Shown here piece by piece: positions 51,748 through 58,386 of a stretch of 64,000 nucleotides of DNA; the stretch's first letter is position 1, and each line of letters opens with the position of its first letter. The stretch spans positions 744,001-808,000 of the forward strand of contig CAWHXR010000001.1 of assembly GCA_963833375.1 (NCBI GenBank). Direction: 5' to 3'. The notes below the pieces were generated by a model that was not told the DNA's origin, ran no database searches, and saw nothing but the letters and a program-made list of their open reading frames with translations. The DNA is from DASUPK01 sp963833375 (lineage in GTDB: Bacteria > Actinomycetota > Thermoleophilia > Solirubrobacterales > 70-9). Both the position numbers and the translations under genes were made by a program.

Positions 51748-52475
51748 GTCGTGCCTCCCACCACATCGGGATCGAGGTACATCTCGAGCGCCGCGCGGAC
51801 CTTGGACCGCGCCCGGTGGAGCAGGACCCGCTGGTTCCCGTCCGTGATCTCGAGGGCTTCGGCGACCTCCATCGGGCTCCATCCCTCCACGTCGCGCAGG
51901 CGGATCACCTCGCGCTGGGCCTCCGGCAGCTGCTCGATCGCCGACTGGATCACGCCGAGCGTTTCCCGCTCCAGGACCTTGTCTTGCGGCCATGCACGGG
52001 GCGGGGCCGCCCAGGCGCCCGGCTCGCGGGAATCGGGTCCCAGGAACCTGTCCGGGTCGACCGAGGGCTCGTCCGCCTCGTCGCCGGCGCCGGCCAGCGC
52101 GGAGAAGGGGAGCATGCGACCTTCTCGCTCGCCCCGGGTCTTGGCGCGGTTGGTGAGGATCCGGAACAGCCAGGTCTTCAGGCTGGAGCGCCCCTCGAAG
52201 CGCTCGATGCCGTTGAGCACCGCCAGCCAGGTCTCCTGCACGACCTCCTCGGCGGTGGCGCGGTCGCGTACGTACATCTGCGCCACGCGCAGCATCGTCG
52301 CGCCGTAGCTGTCGATCAGCTCGGCGAAGGCGGTCTCGTCGCCGTCCCGGAGTCGCGCGACCAGTGCGGCGTCCGCGTCCGATGCGGTCCCGCTGCGCTT
52401 GCCCCTGAGCCGCGGCATCAGGGCGGCATCTTGCCGCTTTGCGGTCCAGGGCAGCGTCGCGACCATGGAGGTCAT
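51744..52475 (-). CDS. ECF-type RNA polymerase sigma factor
   Basis: 243 residues. Region 2: LVARLRDGDETAFAELIDSY and AEEVVQETWLAVLNGIERFEGRSSLKTWLFRILTNRAKT; region 4: IEQLPEAQREVIRLRDVEGWSPMEVAEALEITDGNQRVLLHRARSKVR (helix-turn-helix). The linker is longer than usual and Pro/Asp-rich (about 115-165). Partner zf-HC2 anti-sigma is translationally coupled. Start is approximate; ATG 52418 is possible. Divergent from the carbonic anhydrase gene, which it may control. Confidence 0.86.
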   Translation of the reverse strand: MTSMVATLPWTAKRQDAALMPRLRGKRSGTASDADAALVARLRDGDETAFAELIDSYGATMLRVAQMYVRDRATAEEVVQETWLAVLNGIERFEGRSSLKTWLFRILTNRAKTRGEREGRMLPFSALAGAGDEADEPSVDPDRFLGPDSREPGAWAAPPRAWPQDKVLERETLGVIQSAIEQLPEAQREVIRLRDVEGWSPMEVAEALEITDGNQRVLLHRARSKVRAALEMYLDPDVVGGTT

Positions 52476-52501
52476 GCAGTTCAGTCATTCCGGACCCTCC
52501 G

Positions 52502-52515
52502 CCGGTTACAACCGG
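52502..52515. promoter_or_regulatory. Perfect inverted repeat between sigma and carbonic anhydrase genes
   Basis: CCGGTT-AC-AACCGG lies 27 nt upstream of the sigma-factor ATG and directly upstream of the AATACT box of the carbonic anhydrase gene, the position of an operator for a dimeric regulator. Confidence 0.4.
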
Positions 52516-52520
52516 GATGG

Positions 52521-52526
52521 AATACT
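52521..52526 (+). promoter_or_regulatory. Leaderless-type -10 box AATACT
   Basis: AATACT followed by 7 nt and GTG 52534; this fixed the carbonic anhydrase start. Confidence 0.45.
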
Positions 52527-52533
52527 CGCGCGC

Positions 52534-53172
52534 GTGCCGCAGCCGAACGACCTCGGGCGCGGGAAGCCGTTCCCCCACCCGAAGGATCCGCAGGAGGCCC
52601 TCTCCCTGCTGGTCGAGGGCAACCTCCGGCACCGGGCCGGGCAGCTCGAGCTCCGCGACCACTCCCCGGTGGGAGAAGAGCACGCCAGCAAGCAGATGCC
52701 GTTCGCCGCGATCATCAGCTGCGCGGACTCCCGGGTCTCGCCGACGCTGATCTTCGACGTCGACCGGGGCAACATCTTCTCCTCCAAGGTCGCGGGGAAC
52801 ATCATCGACACCGGCACTCTGGGCAGCACCGAGTTCGCGATCAAGGTGCTCGGCGTGAAGGTGGTGATGGTCCTCGGACACAGCGACTGCGGCGCGGTCA
52901 AGACCGCGATCGAGGTCGCCAACGGAACCGAGAGCTATCCACCTGAGGAGTACGGGGCGATCGGGGAGGTCGTCGACGCGATCGTCCCACCCATCCGCGA
53001 GCTGCCGGCCTCCGAGCGGACGGTGCCCACCTGCGTCTCCGTCAACGCGCGGGCGCAGGCGGCCGAGATCGCCTCTCGCGGTCCGATCGTGAAGCAGGCC
53101 GTGGAGGCCGGGCAGATCGCCGTGGTGCCCGCCGTCTATGAGATCGAGACCGGGATCGTCTCCCTGATCTGA
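52534..53172 (+). CDS. Beta-carbonic anhydrase
   Basis: 212 residues. Zinc ligands and catalytic dyad: CADSR (Cys and Asp-Arg) in AAIISCADSRVSP, then GHSDCGAV with His and Cys; fold segments NIFSSKVAGNIID and STEFAIKVLGVKVVMVLGHSDCG are typical. Interconverts CO2 and bicarbonate. GTG 52534 chosen because of the AATACT box 7 nt upstream; longer in-frame ATG starts (52474, 52468) lack family content. Divergent from the ECF sigma gene over an inverted-repeat operator. Confidence 0.85.
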   Translation: MPQPNDLGRGKPFPHPKDPQEALSLLVEGNLRHRAGQLELRDHSPVGEEHASKQMPFAAIISCADSRVSPTLIFDVDRGNIFSSKVAGNIIDTGTLGSTEFAIKVLGVKVVMVLGHSDCGAVKTAIEVANGTESYPPEEYGAIGEVVDAIVPPIRELPASERTVPTCVSVNARAQAAEIASRGPIVKQAVEAGQIAVVPAVYEIETGIVSLI

Positions 53173-53180
53173 GGGATGGG

Positions 53181-54389
53181 TTAGCGGAAGACGCCCGTGT
53201 GCCCGAGCGAGTACCGCCCGGGCTGCGGGTAGACGCAGAGACCGTGGGGGCCGCTGCCGACCGGGATCCGCGCGAGCAGGTGCCCGTTGCGGGTGCTGAT
53301 CGCGTAGACCTCTCCGCCGTACCTCCCCGACAGCCAGAGGACCCGGCCGTCGGCGGAGACACCGCCCATGTCCGGGCTGCCCCCGGGAATGTGCCAGGTG
53401 TGAACCACCTTGCGGGTCGCGAAGGAGATCACCGAGACCTCGCCGGCTCTGCGGTCGGAGACGTAGAGATACTTCGAGTCGCGGCTGACGTAGAGGCCGT
53501 GCGCCCCCGCGCCGGTCGGGATGAAGCCCACCTTTCGGAGGCGGTTCGCATCGATCAGCCAGACGCCATCCGAGGCCTGATCGGCGACGTAGAAGACCCG
53601 TCCGTCCGGGGAGAGCTTGATGTCCTGGGGCGAGGTCCCCGAGCCCAGCGTCAGCCGGCCCACGACCCGCTGGCGGGCGAGGTCGACCTTGATCAGGGCG
53701 CCGCCGAACTCGCAGCTCGCGAGCAGGTATCGCCCGTCCGCCGTGAAGTCCATGTGGTTCACGCCATAGCAGGGCACCGACAGGGTGTGATCGCTGCGCA
53801 TCGTGTGCGGGTCGCGGAAGTCGAGCGTCTGCATCCGCTCCTCGACGACGATGGCGAAGCGACCGTCGGGAGTGAAGTAGAGGTTGTACGGGTCGGTGAC
53901 CGGAACGGGCCTACCGGGCTTGGAGGTGGCCGGATTGATCGGCGTCAGGGTGTTCCCCTCGTCGTTGTTGACCCAGAGCGTCTTCAGGTCGTAGGAGGGG
54001 ACCACGTGCTGGGGGAGGGTGCCCGCCGGAAACTGCCCGATCACCTTGTAGGTGTGGGGGTTGATCACGCTCACCGTGTTGCTCTCGCTGTTCGGCACGT
54101 AGACGCGAGAGGGGAACCGGCGAACGACCGGCGAGAGCATCCCGGGCCGGTCCGCCGCGTAGACGTCGTGGGGGTCGAGCAGCGGAGGCACGTGCCCTGC
54201 GGTACCTCGCTTTGCGTCGACCGGTGCCTGCCCGCCGGCGCCGCGATGGCCGCCGCCGCTGGTCGCGAAGAACCAGATCAAGAGCGCCGCGACTGAGCCC
54301 AGCAGCGCCGCCAGGCGAATCAGGCCGCGTCGCCGGGCTCGGCTCATGGGTCGCCGGGCACGGCTGGTGCGTCGCCGGGCACGGCTCAT
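53181..54389 (-). CDS. YncE-type beta-propeller protein with membrane anchor
   Basis: 402 residues from ATG 54389. Basic N-terminus with three near-copies of SRARR, one membrane helix (IRLAALLGSVAALLIWFF), a Gly-rich linker, then a seven-bladed YVTN/YncE propeller: repeats such as SRVYVPNSESNTVSVINPHTYKVIGQFP, AHGLYVSRDSKYLYVSDRRAGEVSVIS and GPHGLCVYPQPGRYSL. Probably displayed outside the membrane; ligand unknown. ATG 54347 after the repeats is an alternative start giving MSRARRRGLIRL, the same anchor as the divergent kelch protein. Convergent with the carbonic anhydrase gene. Confidence 0.75.
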   Translation of the reverse strand: MSRARRRTSRARRPMSRARRRGLIRLAALLGSVAALLIWFFATSGGGHRGAGGQAPVDAKRGTAGHVPPLLDPHDVYAADRPGMLSPVVRRFPSRVYVPNSESNTVSVINPHTYKVIGQFPAGTLPQHVVPSYDLKTLWVNNDEGNTLTPINPATSKPGRPVPVTDPYNLYFTPDGRFAIVVEERMQTLDFRDPHTMRSDHTLSVPCYGVNHMDFTADGRYLLASCEFGGALIKVDLARQRVVGRLTLGSGTSPQDIKLSPDGRVFYVADQASDGVWLIDANRLRKVGFIPTGAGAHGLYVSRDSKYLYVSDRRAGEVSVISFATRKVVHTWHIPGGSPDMGGVSADGRVLWLSGRYGGEVYAISTRNGHLLARIPVGSGPHGLCVYPQPGRYSLGHTGVFR

Positions 54390-54391
54390 CC
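54329..54391 (-). repeat. Three tandem 21-nt repeats in the propeller gene N-terminus
   Basis: Three in-frame 21-nt copies (54329-54349, 54350-54370, 54371-54391) encode MSRARRR-type units. Length change by slippage would add or remove seven residues without a frame change. Confidence 0.7.
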
Positions 54392-54551
54392 TCTGCAGCG
54401 TCACCTCCCGTGATGAAGCGAATCTAAGCGCGGTAGTAGAAAAGGCTCACGTTCAGCTTAGGCGGGCTTCACCTGATCTGCTCAGATTAGGGGTGGCGTG
54501 TCCACGACCCGCAGGGCGCGAACCGCGCGCCGCCAATCCCCCTCATCGAGG

Positions 54552-55556
54552 ATGAGCCCCGAGCGCCGCCGCGGCCTGGTGCGGCTCGCCATCCTGCTCG
54601 GGTCCATCGCCGGGCTGACCATCCTCGGGGTGAATGTGGTCTCCGGCGGCTCGAGCAGGAATGGCACTGCGAGTCGCGCGGCCGAAACTCGGTCCGCGGC
54701 GGCCGCACCCACCAGGCTGAGTGGGACGGTGAGCCGAAGCAGGCTGCCGGCGGCGCTGCACGGCCAGGCAGTCGCACGGTCGAGTTCGGGGCTGCTGGTG
54801 ATAGGCGGAGAGACCAGCAGCGGCTCGACCGACCACGTCTACCAGTTCGACCCGGCCAGCGGCAGGACTGCGCCCTACGGATCGCTCGCGCAGCCGCTCC
54901 ACGACGCGGCCGCCACCACCGTCAACAACGAGACACTCGTCTTCGGCGGCGGCAACACCTCCACATTCGACGCCGTCCAGGCCCTGGTGTCCGGAGGGCG
55001 GGCGACGCCAGTCGGCCACCTGCCGGCCGCGCTCTCGGATCTCTCAGCGGTGCACGTCGCGGGAGCCTCCTACATCCTCGGGGGCTACGACGGGCGGACC
55101 CCCTCCGCGTCGGTCTTCCAGACCACGGACGGACGGGCCTTCGTGCGGGTCGCCCGGCTGCCGACCCCGATCCGCTACGGGGCCGCCGCGACGCTCGGGG
55201 ACAAGATCTACGTCTTCGGAGGGGAGCTCGCCGACGGCTCCGAGACCAGCGCGATCCAGGAGTACGACATCGCCACCGAGCGCTCGGTGGTCGCCGGCCA
55301 CCTGCCCGACGCGGTCTCCCACGCCTCCGCCGTGACCTTCCATGGCGCGATCTACTTGCTCGGAGGGCGCATCCGCGGGTCCGCCAGCGATCGCATCCTG
55401 CGCTTCGATCCGGCCCGCAACGTCGGCGTCCCGGCCGGCCGTCTGCCCCAGCCGGTGTTCGACGGCGCCGCGGCGGTGTCCGGCGACCGGGCGTACCTGC
55501 TCGGCGGCCTGGGGAGCGGCGACTCCGCGCTCGACACGGTCATCACCCTCCATTAG
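54552..55556 (+). CDS. Kelch-type beta-propeller protein with membrane anchor
   Basis: 334 residues from ATG 54552. N-terminus MSPERRRGLVRLAILLGSIAGL is a membrane anchor nearly the same as that of the divergent YncE-type protein. Then a galactose-oxidase/kelch propeller of about six blades: AVARSSSGLLVIGGETSSGSTDHVYQFDP, HVAGASYILGGYDGRTPSASVF, LGDKIYVFGGELADGSETS, FHGAIYLLGGRI, SGDRAYLLGGLG (GG pairs after hydrophobic strands). No catalytic residues of galactose oxidase seen. Start chosen by the parallel to the other anchor; GTG 54498 is the longer option. Confidence 0.72.
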   Translation: MSPERRRGLVRLAILLGSIAGLTILGVNVVSGGSSRNGTASRAAETRSAAAAPTRLSGTVSRSRLPAALHGQAVARSSSGLLVIGGETSSGSTDHVYQFDPASGRTAPYGSLAQPLHDAAATTVNNETLVFGGGNTSTFDAVQALVSGGRATPVGHLPAALSDLSAVHVAGASYILGGYDGRTPSASVFQTTDGRAFVRVARLPTPIRYGAAATLGDKIYVFGGELADGSETSAIQEYDIATERSVVAGHLPDAVSHASAVTFHGAIYLLGGRIRGSASDRILRFDPARNVGVPAGRLPQPVFDGAAAVSGDRAYLLGGLGSGDSALDTVITLH

Positions 55557-55654
55557 TCCAGGTGGCGGTCATCCCCGTAGCCCTCGGGGCCCGCCCGACG
55601 CTGAACAAATCAGAGCGCCCGCGCCATAGAGGGATCCGACGTTGCAGGGAAGCG

Positions 55655-55680
55655 AGGGCCGGCCTCATGGCCGGCCCTTT
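55655..55680 (+). terminator. Rho-independent terminator after the kelch gene
   Basis: Perfect 10-bp stem AGGGCCGGCC/GGCCGGCCCT with loop TCAT, then TTT. It lies 100 nt after the kelch gene stop and could serve either converging gene. Confidence 0.75.
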
Positions 55681-55729
55681 GCATTCCGCTCCAGCCGACC
55701 GTGAGATCCACGGCGCGGGATCGTAATCC

Positions 55730-57430
55730 TCAGTCGTGCTGCCAGCGCCACCACTCGGGCGCCGTGCCGTTCGCGGCCATCAGGCGGTCCAGCCGCTGGC
55801 CGAGCTCCAAGCGCAGCGCCGCGTCACCTTCGCTCAGGATCTGGCCGGTCCGCCGGTCCACCAGGTTCCGGCTCTCGTCGGGATCGCGCTCGAGGTCGTA
55901 CATCTCGTACTCGGGCGCTTTCCTTCCCGCGGGGTCGAAGTACAGGGCGAACTTCGCGCCGGCGGTCCTGACTGCGCGGACGCGGTTGGGCTGGCCCGGC
56001 ACGTCCTGCAGGGCCGTCGCCGCCTGGTGGTCGTCGTAGGTGAAATGGATCTCGTCCTGGACCGACTCGGCGGGCACCGGATGCGCGGTGATCGGGCCGA
56101 GGTCGACGTCGGCGCGCTGCAGGCGGTGGCGGTCCGGGTCCGCCCGGTCCGCGATGACCGGGCCGAGGTCCCGCCCCTTGGTCCGGCCGTCGAGCCTGGC
56201 CCCGGCGATGTTCGCGATCGTCGGCAGCACGTCGATCAGGCCCGCGAGAGCCTCGGTCCGGGCCGGCCTCGGGAAGAGAACCGGGTTCGAGACCACCAGG
56301 GGGATGTGGACCGTCTCCTCGTAGGCGTTGAACGCCTTCTGGCGCAGGCCGCCGTGGGAGAGGCCCATCTCGCCGTGATCCGCGCAGCGGAAGACCAGCG
56401 TGCGCGAGCGCAGCGAGCCGGGATCCGATGGATCGCCGAGCGCGCCCATGACCCTGCCGACCTGCTCGTCGACGACGCGATGGAGGTGGGCGTAGAAGTT
56501 GACGTACTCGAGCCTCTGCCGCTCTCCGCGCAGCGGCCCGAGGTATGCGGCCATGCCCATCTTCATCAGCTCGTGGACCGAGGGCTTGTCCCGCAGGTCC
56601 TCGTTGACGGTCGGCGGCAGCTGCACCCCGATGTCGATGTAACCGTTCTCCGGATACCCCCCGCGGACGTGCTGGGCCGGGTAGCCGAGCACGTCGTGCG
56701 GGTTGACCAGGGAGACGACCAGGCAGAACGGCTCCGGCAGGTCCGCCCGGCTCAGCCAGGTCTCGACCTGTCGGGTGTAGACCTCGTCCCAGCCGAGCTC
56801 GAGGGGGCCGGCGTTGCCGGCGCCGAAGTGCTCTGCCTTCGCGTTCTCGCCCGCGTCGGGAGGGTCCCAGTCGGCGAAGCCGTAGTCGTCGCGCAGGCGC
56901 TCTGCGTCCGCGGGGGACCAGCCCGCGAGCAGCGGTCCCTCTCCGGAGGGATGGGTGAGATGCCACTTCCCTTTGTAGGCGACCTCGTATCCGCGGGCGC
57001 GGAGGACGTGAGCCAGGCTCTGGGTGTCCGGGCGAAGCTCCGGCTCGTCGCCGGACTTCGGGCCCGCCTGGACCAGCCCCCGCCCGAAGTTCCGCAGGGC
57101 CCGCCGCCGCGGCGCGTTCGGCCCCCTCAGCAACTTGGCCAGCTCGCCGACAACCGCCGGCGAGTTGCCGAGGTCGGGACGCAGATCAGCCTGGGTGTGG
57201 GTGAGGGTCACGCCGTGCTGCGCGGGGTACTGGCCGGTCAGCAGGGTCGCCCGGCTGGGCGAGCACATCGAGGTGTTGCAGAAGGCCCGGTCGAAGGTGA
57301 GGCCGGTGGACTCGAGCTCGTGCTGGTTGGGGGTGAGCTCACGGAGCCAGCCCGGATGGTCGGGCCAATGGCACGGAAAGCGCTGCTGGTCGGTGATCAG
57401 CAGCAGGACGTTCGGTGGCTTCGCGGCCGT
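55730..57430 (-). CDS. Sulfatase-family hydrolase, start codon damaged or non-standard
   Basis: About 566 residues. N-terminal metal motif NVLLLITDQQR, then the formylglycine motif CSPSRATLLTG (Cys to formylglycine), a long alkaline-phosphatase-like core with CADHGEMGLSHGG and a final C-terminal domain. It hydrolyses sulfate esters or related phospho/choline esters. In frame upstream of KPPNVLL the only codons before a TAG are GAG-ACG-GCC-GCG-AAG; homologues start MxxKPPN, so ACG 57430 or a lost ATG is the likely start. The internal ATG at 57268 would cut off the metal site and is rejected. Confidence 0.78.
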   Translation of the reverse strand, partial: TAAKPPNVLLLITDQQRFPCHWPDHPGWLRELTPNQHELESTGLTFDRAFCNTSMCSPSRATLLTGQYPAQHGVTLTHTQADLRPDLGNSPAVVGELAKLLRGPNAPRRRALRNFGRGLVQAGPKSGDEPELRPDTQSLAHVLRARGYEVAYKGKWHLTHPSGEGPLLAGWSPADAERLRDDYGFADWDPPDAGENAKAEHFGAGNAGPLELGWDEVYTRQVETWLSRADLPEPFCLVVSLVNPHDVLGYPAQHVRGGYPENGYIDIGVQLPPTVNEDLRDKPSVHELMKMGMAAYLGPLRGERQRLEYVNFYAHLHRVVDEQVGRVMGALGDPSDPGSLRSRTLVFRCADHGEMGLSHGGLRQKAFNAYEETVHIPLVVSNPVLFPRPARTEALAGLIDVLPTIANIAGARLDGRTKGRDLGPVIADRADPDRHRLQRADVDLGPITAHPVPAESVQDEIHFTYDDHQAATALQDVPGQPNRVRAVRTAGAKFALYFDPAGRKAPEYEMYDLERDPDESRNLVDRRTGQILSEGDAALRLELGQRLDRLMAANGTAPEWWRWQHD

Positions 57431-57532
57431 CTCCTATCCCCCGTGTGAGCCCTTCTTCGAGCCAAAGGGGCATCCCTTGGCGTTCAACGGATCAAAGCGT
57501 CGCCAGGGCGGCCACTCCGCCCAGCCGCCGGC

Positions 57533-58192
57533 TCATCGGGCCTTTCGCCCGCCCCTTGGCTTTCCGGCCGCCCCACTCGTCGAGCGCGGCGGTTGGAGGC
57601 TGGCTCCGGCGGCCGCGTTCATCGCCGCCATCAGCGTGCCACCAACCAGCTCGATCACCTGGTCGCGGGGGAGCTGCTCTGCGAGCGCGGACTCGATCAC
57701 CGTCTCGGTGTAGGCCAGGAAGCCGTCGAGGGCGATGCGCACGACCGGCGGCGGCGCCGCGGTGCCGAGCTGGTTGCGGGAGATGTTCCCGATCACCCTC
57801 TCGCGATAGATGCGGGCGATCTCCAGCAGCTTGGGATCCACCGCGCCCCTGCCCTGCCGGTAGAGCAGCCAGGCATCGGTCGGCTGCTCGGCGTGGTCCA
57901 TCATGCGGTTCAGGTTCGCGGCGAGACGCTCCGCGAGAGGAATGTCCGGGTCGACGACCCAATCGCTCGAGAGCTGGTCCCCCGCCCGATGTACCGCCGC
58001 CTCGAGCAGCTCCTGGGGGCCGCCCGGGAAGTAGTGGTAGAGGAGGTTGCGCGTCACGCCGGCCCGGTTGGCCACTTCCTCGAAGGCGAGCCTCTCGTGG
58101 CCATCACGGGCGGCGATCGCGAGCGCCGCGTCGATCAGCTGGTCGCGGCGCTCGGCGGGGGGCAGCCGGCGGGGCGGTGAGCTCACCTCCAT
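57533..58192 (-). CDS. TetR-family transcriptional regulator
   Basis: 219 residues. TetR N-terminal helix-turn-helix: RRDQLIDAALAIAARDGHERLAFEEVANRAGVTRNLLYHYFPGGPQELLEAAV (helix 3 LLYHYF). C-terminal ligand-binding and dimer domain is not recognisable beyond its helical nature; ends with a basic PRGGRKAR tail. It is upstream of the sulfatase on the same strand and near tRNA-Val; the gene it controls is unknown. TAGGGT box 10 nt before the ATG. Confidence 0.83.
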   Translation of the reverse strand: MEVSSPPRRLPPAERRDQLIDAALAIAARDGHERLAFEEVANRAGVTRNLLYHYFPGGPQELLEAAVHRAGDQLSSDWVVDPDIPLAERLAANLNRMMDHAEQPTDAWLLYRQGRGAVDPKLLEIARIYRERVIGNISRNQLGTAAPPPVVRIALDGFLAYTETVIESALAEQLPRDQVIELVGGTLMAAMNAAAGASLQPPRSTSGAAGKPRGGRKAR

Positions 58193-58202
58193 GCGGCGAG
58201 GG

Positions 58203-58208
58203 ACCCTA
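58203..58208 (-). promoter_or_regulatory. Putative -10 box TAGGGT
   Basis: TAGGGT 10 nt upstream of the TetR ATG, no Shine-Dalgarno. Confidence 0.35.
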
Positions 58209-58285
58209 GCGCCTATTTACGCTTTGCCCAAGTTGTCCGCGTGTTAAATAACCGCGGCGGAGACGCTCTGGCGACATGCCGAAGA

Positions 58286-58357
58286 TGGGCGCGGTTGGGA
58301 TCGAACCAACGACCTCTCCCGTGTGAGGGGAGCGCTCTCCCGCTGAGCTACGCGCCC
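58286..58357 (-). tRNA. tRNA-Val (CAC)
   Basis: 72-nt tRNA: acceptor GGGCGCG with CGCGCCC, anticodon loop CTCACAC giving CAC, T-arm GGTTCGATCC, discriminator A, no encoded CCA. Confidence 0.95.
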
Positions 58358-58386
58358 GGGAGGCGGCTGATGATACGCGCGCCCTG

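Noticed and set aside
57266..57268. ATG 57268 as the sulfatase start
   Set aside because: It would begin within the active-site motif and delete the conserved N-terminal metal-binding strand that is present in frame upstream.
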